Assembly: GCA_006535965.1 (NCBI GenBank) | Contig: QEAR01000043.1 | Coordinates: 1 to 64,000, forward strand | Source: Spizellomyces sp. 'palustris' | Taxonomy: Eukaryota > Chytridiomycota > Chytridiomycetes > Spizellomycetales > Spizellomycetaceae | Direction: 5' to 3' | DNA length: 64,000 nt | Part shown: in pieces, positions 36,384 through 47,148 of the stretch | How positions within the stretch are numbered: position 1 is the stretch's first letter | Layout: each line of letters starts with the position of its first letter | Made by a program: the position numbers and the translations under genes | The notes under the pieces: model-generated | Told to the model about the DNA's origin: nothing | The model's database searches: none | Seen by the model: the letters and a program-made list of their open reading frames with translations, nothing else

Positions 36384-37008
36384 TGCCTCCCTTTGGGTCG
36401 TGATCGTTGGAGCCACCCGACTTTCCGTCCTCCAGTATGTCTCCTTCCCGAAGAGGACGTGGTAGAAACTACACAGCGCGGTGGCCTAGCGGCTGGGCGA
36501 ATCTGTGGGGCCATGCTGACGGGATCGATACCCATTCGCGCGATACGGTAGCAAGTTCACAGCGCAGTGGCCTAGCGGCTGGGCGAATCTGTGGCGCGAT
36601 GCATTATACGCGATTGGGTTATCGATTAAGTAGTCGTTTTGGGGCTTCCAAAAGCGACTCTCGGGAGCACTTTGGCCGTTGTGTCTCAACGGTGGAGGTG
36701 TAATGCAGCTGCACCCGTCCCAAGCCGGGGGCTCGTGTCTTTGTGAAATGGGAATGCAGAGGGCACTTTTAAGTGTGGTAAGGATAGGTATTGCGTTGAG
36801 AATGTGTATTTTTGAAACGAAAGAATTCCAACCTTTTTGCGTTGTAATAAACTCGGCAGACGGAGCCTGTTCTTTAAATAATTCTTTGAAATAAATGGTC
36901 TGTGGCCTTTTGTTTAACGCATTTTGTTTCAAACTGGGGACGTTTTCAACCAAGAAATCCATTCTGCTTGGCGCCGTACTCTCTCTACATCCAAACTCCT
37001 CGTAACGA
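36384..37008. other. Non-coding stretch with a tandem tRNA-like repeat
   Basis: Between the GC-rich unknown gene and the NSUN-like remnant. It contains the repeat described separately at 36472-36594. The rest is AT-rich with no convincing coding frame; a long minus-strand open frame across it does not resemble a known protein. Confidence 0.45.
36472..36594 (+). repeat. Tandem 37-bp tRNA-like (Pol III A-box) repeat
   Basis: A 37-bp unit at 36472-36508 recurs at 36558-36594 with one mismatch (period 86 bp). Each copy has TGGCCTAGCGG, matching the tRNA A-box, and is bounded by CACAG...CTGTG. After the first copy lies GGATCGATACC (36522-36532), 10 of 11 to the B-box GGTTCGANNCC. GCGCG at 36476 could pair with CGCGC near 36538-36542, forming an acceptor-like stem. 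Together this resembles a tRNA, tRNA pseudogene or tRNA-derived SINE head, about 67 nt. The fold is imperfect and I cannot name an amino acid. Confidence 0.42.
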
Positions 37009-37718
37009 TCAAAAAATATCAGGTAATGAGGAAGCTCCACTGCAGGGGGCGTCCACCATGATGGCGTCAAAAGGATCGCAAGAAGAACCATTAGCAGTGT
37101 CCGTAGCACTTGGAAGAGTTAGTTTGCGACCATTGCCCAACGCGCACATGAACACATTCTCGCAACTCCGGCGGGAGCAATGTGTCTATCTTGTTTTGCA
37201 AACGCTTCGCTCTGGCAGCGTCCAACTCGTTGGCGACTATCCGCTCACTTGCACCACCAGATTCGGCTATCATGGCCGCTTTACCCCCGGGGGCCGCACA
37301 CATATCCAGCACTCGCCAACCAGGTTGAGCGCAAGGCAAAGCGGAGTGAGCATGGAACTCGAGGACTGGAAATGTATCTGGCCCTCTTTGTGTGGATTCA
37401 CATGTGCGAGCTGGCGGAGCCGGATTCGAGACAATATACGCATTCCGGCACCAAGCACACCTATTCAGGCGAGGTTGAGGCCGTTTTTCACCGAATGCAG
37501 AGCCGACTCGGTTGCAGAACACTTTCAATGTTTGGCTGAGACGTCGGCACTCTCAGAGTATTAATGCGGAACGTTGCAAGGCGCGGCTGGATGTATGCGT
37601 GCAAGAGTGAGTCGAGCTCCGATGGAGTCATCCACGTTGACAGATGAGAAAGTAGCGGCGCAAGCGCTTGGCGGGACCTTGGCCAACGCCGACATGAAGA
37701 TTCTTTTACAAGGCCCAT
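37009..37718 (-). pseudogene. Degraded or partial NSUN-family RNA cytosine-5 methyltransferase
   Basis: The first part (37718 on) reads WMTPSELDSLLHAYIQ then PRLATFRINTLRV, the usual N-terminal block of NOL1/NOP2/Sun enzymes. The SAM-binding motif I is clear as GWRVLDMCAAPGGK, followed by ERIVANELDAARAKRLQNKI. Motif IV with the catalytic Cys appears as IMVDAPCSG. However, the frame ends within a dozen residues after PCSG, so the motif VI cysteine region (usually P-G-G-x-LVYSTC) is missing, and the pieces between the N-block and motif I do not join as one clean frame. A typical NSUN protein is 380-700 residues; under 240 can be seen. It is therefore a decayed or truncated copy, or a gene with introns I failed to resolve. 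Confidence 0.55.
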
Positions 37719-38291
37719 CTTTTGCCTACATGAAATGATCGCTGCTGGGATCTGATTAGTTCACGTTGGGGAGCGTCCAGCGATTACTTGAGCCCTTGTC
37801 GCCGCAGCCCCGATTGGCATTGACAATGGGCCCTGTGGCAAAACTCGCAATGTCACGCTTTGATATGGCCACCTCGTTTCAATGAGACCATGAGTTCGTG
37901 GTTGCTCCCGTTGTCGTCAGGAAATCCTGTCACTGGTTCCGGTTGCTCGCCCCCGAAGGGAAGCAGACACCAGTATGGAGTCGAGCCGAACTACTAACCC
38001 CGCATGTGTACGCTAAAGAGCTCAATGCCAAACACCAAATTGTCGTATCGTGAGCTATCACCAACAAGGTTTCTGTTGAGTTGTGCAGGAACGGGTGTAG
38101 GTACGAATGGCGTCAAACTGTTGCTGCAGAAACCGCACAGGGTACCAATATTACATATATATATATATATATATCCTCGGCTCTGTCGGTGACAGAGAGG
38201 AGAGGAAGTAAATATTATATTAGATTCTATCATCGTCAGATCGATCGACTTATCGAAATACAATGAAGATCATTCTAGCACAATGTGTCTA
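37719..38291. other. Intergenic region with (AT)10 tract
   Basis: No convincing gene. It has a GC-rich half (37740-37960) and an AT-rich half containing the microsatellite at 38155-38174, near the end of the GDSL esterase gene. Confidence 0.45.
38155..38174. repeat. (AT)10 microsatellite
   Basis: Twenty bases of perfect alternating AT, the longest simple repeat I noticed in the window. It lies about 120 bp beyond the GDSL esterase stop codon, in its probable 3' UTR or spacer. Confidence 0.95.
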
Positions 38292-39289
38292 TTATTTTAA
38301 CCAATCCTTCACGAGCTTGCCGACTTCTTTGGCAATGTCCTTGTGCACACTTGTTGTGAAGTGGAACGCATCCCAATACACATGCTTGTTTGGTTCGGCA
38401 CATGCCTGCTGGGTGGTTGCGTTCAAACATGCTTCCTGAGCGTTATCGTAGCCCTTTACATCACTGTCAATGAAGCGGCGGGTATCAAAGATTTGAACCG
38501 CAGCATCCGCATGTTGAGCACGGAATGCGGCCGCGCGGGTAGTCAACGCAGTGTTGAAGTCAGTGGTCCAATTGGCGAAGAGGGGTTGGAGGGGAATATT
38601 TTCTTTCGTGGCAAAGTAAGGCAGTTTGTCCAAGGCGGGGAGTTGGAAGAGAAGGAAGGCTTTTGCACCTGTATTTGGGTCATATAGAAATGAATGGAGG
38701 TTTTGCAGAAAATAACATAGTTCGTCACTATATCACACCTGACAAAGATAACTTCTCCACGATGGACAACAAATTGGCAGCAACTTGATCTCCTGTTACG
38801 CCTGCCGAAAGCCCAAAGAACACATCGTTTCCACCGGCCCAGAACGCGTGGACATTGTTGGGAGAAAAGTGGGGCAGGTATGTAGCGACTTGGTCGATCA
38901 CACTGGGTACTGCAATATTTGAGGCACTTCCCGTGTATCCCTGGACAAGGGTGTTGTTGGTAGTCGCGCCTCCAAAAGCGTAATCTTGCAGGTCCACCTT
39001 TCGCGACTCGGTGAGGTACTCGAGCCAGAGCGGTCCATTCGAAAATCGTCCCTGCAATTGACAACAGATCAGCTCCTCAGGTCTTTAACTATGAGATCCT
39101 GAATTGTCTGACCTGGTAGTAAGCGGCTGTAGGCCAGGTCTTGTTTGTCAACGCAAATGTATTGCCAGTGTCTGACCAGCTGTCTCCAAAGACAACAAAG
39201 CTCGCATCCTTGTCTTTTCGCTCACATGGGAGAGCTGTGGCGAGAGTAACAGTCAAGCAACGGAAGAAAACGCGTGCGATGCCGTGCAT
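38292..39289 (-). CDS. Secreted GDSL-type lipase/esterase
   Basis: Three exons (39289-39113, 39051-38739, 38668-38292) give 288 residues. The start MHGIARVFFRCLTVTL is a likely signal peptide cleaved near ALPCERKD. All four SGNH blocks are present: block I FVVFGDSWSDTGN (Ser), block II YAFGGAT (Gly), block III FWAGGNDVFF (Asn) and block V WDAFHFTT (Asp-x-x-His). The length and order fit fungal extracellular GDSL carbohydrate or lipid esterases. Several NxT/NxS sites suggest glycosylation. Substrate cannot be read from sequence. An in-frame upstream ATG exists at 39445 but would bury the signal peptide, so 39289 is preferred. Confidence 0.88.
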
Positions 39290-40958
39290 TTTGAAAACTA
39301 AATGGGCACAAGGACGATGGCTGGGATAACAGACAGGTTCATCAACCAGGGTTTCTTTTGCGGATATGTCAGCTTTTTCTTGTCCGGCCGTCAGCGGCGG
39401 AAGTTTGGCCGGCAGCAGCGCACGCGATCCGACAAACTCAGCCATCTACGCATTTGCGCTTCGCATCAAGAATTTTGCATCGCAATAACTAGAAAGCGTT
39501 CAACAACAACGGAGACGACATGACGGCTTTGGAGACAGGATCCTGGACAGGATCAACCGTCCACCGCGGGCTGCATCCGAGGTCGTTCAGATGAGTATTG
39601 TTGGTCCAAGCTGTTATTACAGGCACGAGCCCGTTTCTGCCCTACTGGTGACGCTGTCCCAGAGATGGCGAAAAGCGTATAATTGTTGGTAGCTCGCGAC
39701 CATTTCACGGAACCGTTTTCGCAGACCAGAGTCTGTTGATGATGGTATTCGTTTTAAAAGTTGCGAGATATCGTCGTATATACCCCATTAGAACAGCCAC
39801 AAGATTCCCGAATTCCCCCACTAGAGATTCTCCCTAGCTTTGTTTGGGCCGGGCACATGCTCCTTCTGGTGTTGCGCGGGGGATACTCAGGCCACAGAGT
39901 ATGTCACGATACAAATGATACTTGTAGTAAATGAATGAAGAAAGTTCCAAAGCCTGTTACAGACCAGTGTCGTGACTAATATTAGACCCTAACCCTACCT
40001 ACCTTGCACAGAGTGTTCTAAGCTGTGCCCAATGTCTATTAGACCTTCTCCACCAACACAGTTAGCTCCGATTATTCGCCGGAATCGCCTGACGTATGGC
40101 CCATATTTTACAAAAGTAACGGCCTCCTGCAGATCTGTATAAAGGGCTGGTATCCGTCGATTGGAGGTATTTTTGACCGCAAACCTAGTAGTTAACCAAG
40201 TCGAGTGATTGATGACTTTTGAGCCATGACAAATTTGGGGTCGCCTTTTCTCATTGCCTGGACATACAACAAGGACATGAATGACACTATGGCGCACGAG
40301 CGGAAGCTAGCACTAGAAAACATGAGCAGCGAGACATGGAGTTGGAGATGTAGTGTGGACATTGATCGTACTATATCGAATGACAGGTCGAAGCTGTCTA
40401 CCCACAAGGAACCTAGCATCATATATCAAGGCGAGTGATGCGGTGCCCGCCCTTCATTTGCTGTCGTGATTGTGCTTTGCATAGGTACTTGCGCATTTGA
40501 TGTTGGGAGGCCACGTTCCAATTAGTTCTAAATGTAATCGAGGGCTTTGTGATGTATAGACTGTTCTATGATGCGTACATATGATCAATTCAAAAGTCCT
40601 GCGCTGCCGCATGTTGTTAGATATGTCTATTGTTATATGTTACCAAGCAATTGGTCTAACCTGTGGATCCAAATCCGGTCTTAATGTTATCAGATAGCTC
40701 GTTCAACTGCACATTGTTGGAGAGCGCATGTTCTTTGAGTATTGCAACACAGCCAGGTACTTTCACTATTGCCAGTTGGTTTAAATGAGTTATTGCCAAA
40801 AGTATTTGAATAGAACTATTCCAACGGTGCCTTTAGTGCAAAGTTGTGAAAAACAATTTGTCGTGTAATGCATAGGATAGATGGTTTTCCAATTTCGTTC
40901 TGAGGGAGAAAGTTCAAGAACAAGATGCTTCCAATGAAATTTTGTACAAATGAAACAG
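39290..40958. other. Long intergenic region
   Basis: About 1.7 kb. A short repeat GACAGGATC occurs twice near 39535-39555. On the minus strand, 40297-39995 is open (GGEGLIDIGHSLEHSVQ near its end) but matches nothing I recognise and has no clear exon partners. Otherwise AT-rich, with no RNA gene seen. Confidence 0.45.
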
Positions 40959-41898
40959 TCACAAATCCTCCAAGGGATCATCCCCTTCATCATCATCTGG
41001 TTTGTTCGGATGCGCATCCCCATAGTCCAACCCTGCTGCATCCTGAAACTCTGGATCATGTTCCTTTCGCCTCAAACCTACTTCCCAGTCGTTTTCTGCC
41101 TCTTCCTGATATGCAGGCTCTTCTTCCTCAGGGTCCCTTTCGTCGTCATCATCATCATCGCTATCATCTGGTGGACCCATTAGTGGCCTTTCAAATTGAA
41201 GCTCGGGAACAAACTCGCTTTCAGCATTGCCACGAGCCATTACTCCCTCATCGTCTTCTCTGACCTGCACATCTCCATAGTCCACTTCATCTCCCAGGTC
41301 TTCATCAGCCTGCAGTCCTGAATGTACCTCTCGTAGAGGATCCTCTGCCACCAATTCCTCCTCAGACTCATCATAATCTTCTGCCGCAGTAGCTACTACG
41401 TCCTCTCGTTGTGTTCCGGCGCTGTTCGGGCTTGGATAGCGTGACGGATCAATGGACAGCCGGCGAGCACTGAGTGGACCCATTTTTAACCCTCCAGGCT
41501 GCGGTACAGCGATAGATAAGCGCCTCGGGCTGCCGCTGTTGATACTTGGCTTGCCTAATGGAGTAGGCTCAGCGGTGGCATCAACGTCCATCGGGGTCGG
41601 CGAATCAAGCGCTGCGTCGAGGGGAAGCATTGTGTTTGTTACGTCGACCGACTCTCTGGTCTCTGGACGACGATAGCCATAAGGAGGCACATCATAGCTT
41701 GCGGACTCAGCAAACGCATCTGAGACCATAGGGCATATCAGGCAAGCGTTCACTATCTCGAAGGTTGCCATGCAAACACGTACCTGCGCTGTTGTCATAT
41801 TCGGAAGGGAAGTCTGCTGCTGTAAAATGAGAGGGCGACATGAGGGGACCATGTGCATGCGCAGGACTGGGGGGCTCCATTGTGTGTTCAAGAGGCAT
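40959..41898 (-). CDS. Acidic, disordered hypothetical protein
   Basis: Two exons (41898-41784 and 41719-40959) join in phase to 291 residues. The N-terminus reads MPLEHTMEPPSPAHAHG. Two SPRRLSI / SARRLSI sites look like basophilic kinase targets (R-R-x-S). The second half is very acidic: a DDSDDDDDDERDPEEEEP run followed by ENDWEVGLRRKEHDPEFQD and a DDDEGDDPLEDL end. No fold or family is recognised. The acidic character resembles nuclear or histone/chaperone-binding proteins, but that is only a composition argument. It lies in tandem with the next hypothetical gene on the same strand. Confidence 0.6.
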
Positions 41899-42068
41899 GG
41901 TATCGGTTAGTTTGATAGAATAAACGCAAGCAAGAGACGCAACAGCTGCATAGCGCAATACTTCTTTAGTGAAATGGACACTTGACTTGTAGGCGAGATG
42001 ACGTAACGCGTCTATTTGGTTTCAAACCGTACAGCTCTACAGTGAATCTATACTGTAATAGGCATATG

Positions 42069-43227
42069 CTACGTAGTAAGTTCATCAATGTCGCAGGTTG
42101 TTGGTAGAGCGTCACTCTGTAACTTCATGTGCAACTTGATGGGATGCTGGGCTTCCACAATTGCCCGTCCGATGTCCGTGAACTCTCCCCGGCCAGTGAT
42201 TAAAGGATCTTCCAAAGTGGTGGTTCCATCCTGACTTTCCATAAAGTCGCTGAATAGGTTTTGTGGCCCAAAGTCCTCTTGCACTTTCACTGTCACAATG
42301 AAAGGATTATCATCCGCAACGCCGTCGGACCAATTTCTACGCGGCTGTGGGAGCAGACTTCGAAAGACCTGATCAAGGAACGGGCTGTCATCTTCCCTTG
42401 CCATCAATGTCAAATTCTGCCAAACGCGCGATACTGGTTTGGACCTACGACGCGGAGGGGAGCTCGTGTAAACCCATGGTGATGGCGGCGTGCGGTAGTC
42501 GGTTATTCTGGAAGGTTGCTTGCCCGATGTCTCTTGCAATGCGAATTGACAGAGAGGTGGTTTAACTATAGACAAAGGTGGAGGTAAACTTTCCGAATAC
42601 ATAGTCAAATTCCTACTGTGCACCGTGCGAGAAGAACTAGGAGACGACAAGGACATGTCACTTGGGGAGTACTCTGTTTGTTGATGGGGATATAAGCTCC
42701 CTCGATTGCCAATACTTGAATATGTCGGGGTATTATTAGCGACGTCCCTATTAACGGTTGCTCTCTTCCGCTGCAATGATTTCTTTGTCTCTCCGGTCAT
42801 GCCAGTTTCGCCATGCAGGCCAAAGCCTTCCCCTTGCCATCTCTCGTGCTCCTTGTCAATATCGCGATAAACCTGAAAGGCGGGCTTTGTGATATTAATA
42901 CCGGAGAGAATATTGGAGATATCGGTGCTTGAAGGACTTTGCTTGGTCTTCGAAGCTTGGTTGTTGGTCCTCCGGGACAGGGCGTGGACAGAGGGTGCGG
43001 GAGTTTTGCTAGCGATTTTGGGACCTGATGTATTTCTTTTCACCTCAACTATTTCTACGGTCACAAGAATTATCTGAGAATTATTCTTCGATAAGCGGGG
43101 CTGTCTTCCACACAGCGAACGCATTTCATTCTGCCGTGTGCAATAAAATGCGTTTTGCATTGAACGATGTATGAGGTAGATTGGTGCTAACCTTGTGTAG
43201 AGCGGGAAGGAGGGTCATTTTCTTCAT
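42069..43227 (-). CDS. Ser/Pro-rich hypothetical protein
   Basis: Modelled as exon 1 43227-43192 (MKKMTLLPALHK) and exon 2 43130-42069, in phase, 365 residues. Features are ILVTVEIVEVKRN, a STDISNILSGINITKP stretch, a Ser-rich low-complexity middle and a conserved-looking C-terminal third (SPFLDQVFRSLLP, DNPFIVTVKVQEDFGPQN, FTDIGRAIVEAQHPIKLHMK). The same reading frame stays open upstream to about 43500 (DHWKEAIRKDLRMKKMT) without an ATG, so the true first exon may lie further upstream. The family is not recognised. Confidence 0.5.
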
Positions 43228-43677
43228 GCGAAGATCTTTCCGTATGGCCTCTTTCCAATGATCTCCCAGTCCGCAACGGGTGGAGACGGGATGTTGTTCT
43301 TGGGTGAGCTTTCGACGCTCCAGTTGCTCTCCATCGCTGCTTGTACGTAGCTTTGGGAACGTTCCGCTTGCCTCTTGATAGAAATTCTGCGTTGATGGAG
43401 GAGTCCGACATGGTTGTGCTGTTGAAAGTGCGTGGGAAAGGCAAAACCCGCCCCCATAAGCGATCGGGAGGCAAATGGCAAACTTCCAATGCTTACATAA
43501 TCAATTTGCCCTATTATGGCTACTCCATGTAAACCTATTCACGTGTACGTCATCACACTGAGGCTTTCATCGTTTGTCCAAACTTTGGACTTCCAAATTG
43601 GAAGGTTAAACACTGCATTGCCTGCATGAGCTTGTAAAGATACGAGTTACTCTGTGTGCTCCACGAAGCCTGCAATC
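43228..43677. other. Divergent region upstream of hypothetical and F-box genes
   Basis: Likely promoter region for both neighbours. Three overlapping minus-strand frames are open over 43230-43500, one of which may be an unrecognised upstream exon of the hypothetical gene. Nothing else seen. Confidence 0.4.
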
Positions 43678-46055
43678 ATGGACGAAGTAATTCCAGTTCC
43701 AGACGATACATTCAGTAGAGCACTTGAGGCCCTGGACGACCTCATACCGGTAGAAACGGCAGCTCTCATCGATGAGCATCTTCCAGTAGAGATATTACAA
43801 CGGATATTTTATTATCTGGACGTACGGTCTCGATGTAGAGCTTGTCGTACATCTCGAAGGTGGCAAAAAATCCTCTATCGAGCACCAACATTTTGGGAGC
43901 GGTTGGACCTATCAAATAGGTTCTCCTTGGGAGGGGACAAGAGTGTTGGAGAGCAGGGAGGTCGGGTAGATGCAACCCTCAAACGCATATTTCACCGCCC
44001 CATTGGAGCCAGACGCTTCTCTAAGCTTACAAAACTGGATTTGAGTTGCACAGATATTGATCCAGCCAGCTTTGCATCTCCGAGTATACGGCGCACCCTA
44101 AGCAAATCTCTGTCCCATTTGGTTCTAAACGGCTGCGCAAATGTTGATTCCGGATCTCTATTTCACTTGAGAGGACTAAAGTCGTTAAAGGCCCTGGACT
44201 TGTCGCATTGCGAGCAGGTGGACGATGTACGTGTTAGAGACACCCCCTGACCAAAGTTGCCTTGCAATTGATCATTTCTTGCCCTTGCAGACAGGGCTGG
44301 AGGTTATCTCCTTTTTTCTGCCATATCTGACGCACCTAAACTTGTCCTATCTCTTCCGAGTTACTGAGCGCGGCGTCGCTCGACTATTTCGAATGTCAGG
44401 ACTGACCTCCCTCAATCTCATGGGATGCTGTGAGTCCCATGTAACCGGTTCATTCACCCATTGACTTTGTTGCATGTGTCTCAGTCAGCTGGTCTACCTG
44501 TAGATCGTATAAAACAATATCCTTGGGCTGTTCTTGATGGGGCCCATCGAAGTGTGCTGCCAATTCGAGAGATGATGCTTGGAGAAGATTCTCGTATCCA
44601 AACAAGAGGGTTCTGGCTCCTCTGGTGCACTTTCAATTTTGATACAAGTCGGCTGGTTTCCGTGTGCCCGTTTTTAGAAGTTCTGCGGTTGAACATGGTT
44701 TTGTTCGATTTGCCGGCGGACGGGCTGGAGATTCTTCTGAAAGGATGCAAAAATCTCAAGCATCTGAGCCTTGTCATAGACCGCGCGGGAATACCGGCGC
44801 TCTGTGGAGTTGCCCAGCATCTTCGTCAATTGGATACGCTAGAGGCCACCATTCATATCGGCGTCACTGCCGATCTCATCAACTCACTTATACATGCACA
44901 AGCCCTCGTTAAACTGCGAGCGCTCAAGTTTCATAGTAAGCACACCACGGTATTCAATGACGATACCCTACGTGCCCTCATCGACGCTGCGCCAGTATTG
45001 GAGTATCTGGAACTAAATGGAGACGAAATATCACCAATCGGATTATCACCCGTCGCCATGAAACTTGGGAAAGCTCTCCAGAGCCTCCTTGTTCACCATG
45101 TCCAAATCGGCAATAAAACATTAAAGTCGTTATCCAAGAGTCTGCTGCATTTGAGAGAACTTACTATCACAGACCTACAGCAGCTCCACTATTCAAATAG
45201 AATCAGATACCTTGTCTCTGATCCTACGCTTTGCATCAAGTTGAAGAAGGTGGAGCTCTCCAGTTTTCGGGGGTTTACCGACAAAGATTTGGCACAGGTA
45301 TGTTGTCGCTTGCTCAAAGCGCTCTTTCTGGATACCTGACGAAACTTGTCACAGGTGCCACAAAACTGCCCAAACCTTCAGTAAGTCTTCTCATAGTCTG
45401 GAGATCCAGCTTGACCATATTTACTCATCGCATGCCCATGTTGCGTCCGTTGCATGATAGATGGATAGATTTTAGCTTTTCCTTTACATACCCCCGAACT
45501 ACCCGGGCTATCACAGCACACTGCTCCCAGCTACTCTATCTCCGCCTCTGCCGTTCCAGCCCACCACCCGTGCATTTACTGGGGGTAAACCGAGCATCAC
45601 CAGCCGTATTGGGCGCAAGTGCCCCGAATGCCCGTGTCGATAATCTCAAAAACAAGGCCAACGACCGGCGAAAGTCTATTAACTCAATGTCTGGCTTTTT
45701 GGCTTCATCACCGGAATGCCGGTCTCTAATACAACTTGCACAAAAAGGATGCAGGCGTCTCCGTGTAATGGATATTACCGGCAACGTGGGATTGACGGAT
45801 TACACGTTGCCGGCACTTCGCCATCTGGGATCACTGCATACTCTCTTTATCGATTCTTGTGAGGGTATTTCCCAAGCAGGCGTTGTGAAATTCGCTGAAG
45901 AAAAATGGAAGCAGCTAAAGCGAATTCATGTGCGAAACTGCAGAAATTGCAAATTGGGAGTGGCGGGGGAGAATTACTTGAGCAGAGGACTAGAAGTCGA
46001 GGTAGTGGTGGACGGTGGGCGGGTGCTTGGAAGGAGATGGGGTGAAGAAGTGTAG
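43678..46055 (+). CDS. F-box / leucine-rich-repeat protein (SCF substrate receptor type)
   Basis: The start at 43678 gives MDEVIPVPDDTFSRALEALD. An F-box follows at about residues 35-75: LPVEILQRIFYYLDVRSRC then SRRWQKIL, which would bind SKP1 in an SCF ubiquitin ligase. AMN1/Fbxl-type LRRs follow: LTKLDLSCTDI, LSHLVLNGCANVD, LKALDLSHCEQVDD, LTHLNLSYLFRVTERG, LTSLNLMGC, then a large second exon block and a C-terminal set (LRVMDITGNVGLTDYTLP, LHTLFIDSCEGISQAG). Introns begin at 44227 (ends 44290), about 44428 (ends 44488) and 45298 (ends 45354). The junctions between 45381 and about 45530 are unresolved. Total length would be about 700 residues. Substrate unknown. Confidence 0.8.
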
Positions 46056-47148
46056 CTTAGGGCCATAGACATTCATAGGCAGGTAAAACAAATGTTGCAT
46101 GTTGCATTGTATGTCCGTGCAGGGCAAATGTTTCAACCAACCCATCAGAAATGGCTGGATGGACGGAAAGATCCGCTGCCCGCTCTGGTGGAAAGTCTTT
46201 TCTTCGCTCGGCTTGACACTCAAGAAACCAACGTGGGGTCAACAGTCTTGTTGGATGAGTAACATTACCGAGCGGGTCAAATATTGATAATGAAGGTCCT
46301 TCTCCCTCTAATTGACATTGACACGGTGACATTCCACATTGCGAAACTGTCAAGTAGACAGGAGATGGCTTTCACCAATTGTGCCTCTTTTGGGTGATGT
46401 TGTTGAACGACATTTTCTGTTTGAGTTCACCAACGACCATAGAAAGAGATCATGTTTTACTTTTTGCCACTGTTTGACTCGAAAGGACACGGGAGGCCTC
46501 CAGGCGAGCTTCGATAGGGCAAGACGCGCAGAGGACAACTTACTTGGAAGCTTACGGGTATAATAGGTTCATCAATTCGGTTTCCACACCAGATGCGAAA
46601 CGACCAACCAAAGTCTGGTACGCAACACATTGGGGAGAAAACGAATTGTGTTGAACCTATTAGACGCGGAAGCAAACGTAACATATTGACCTCTGCACAA
46701 CGACTCGATGTGCCGTTCGCGAATGATGGCCACTTCGAGTGAATACACCGTTAGGCGTGCAAGAAGGCCACAAAGTGAAATGAACGGAAAATCGTATTCC
46801 CAGTTTAAAGTGACGGACAGCCTTCACAGAATCCGAAGGATCCGATAAAGGGCTGGGGGCTACTTACCTTCCGGGGGCCAGAGAGTGAAAGGTCTACGAC
46901 CAGTTCATGTCGCTCCTCCATACGTGCTTGACGGACGAGGAGGTGGAGGAAGGAGATGCGGAGGTCGCAGTAGAAGTATAGGTTGGAAGAAAAACGAGGA
47001 GGCGGGTTTTTATACGCCAGGCTAACAAAAATTGATATTTTTGTTGCCATGACATCTAAAATCATATGATATCACGGGACGTTGATAATGTCAGCTTTCG
47101 TTCCTGTCATCTTCCCTTGCCAACACAAAAGCAAACCGAAACGAGGTC
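46056..47148. other. Intergenic region, F-box gene to MARCH gene
   Basis: About 1.1 kb holding the 3' UTR of one gene and the promoter of the next. No convincing coding frame, RNA gene or repeat. Confidence 0.5.

Noticed and set aside
36486-37109. 207-residue minus-strand open frame over the tRNA-like repeat
   Set aside because: It shares only a few bases with the NSUN motif IV region, in a different frame, and the rest is unlike any protein.
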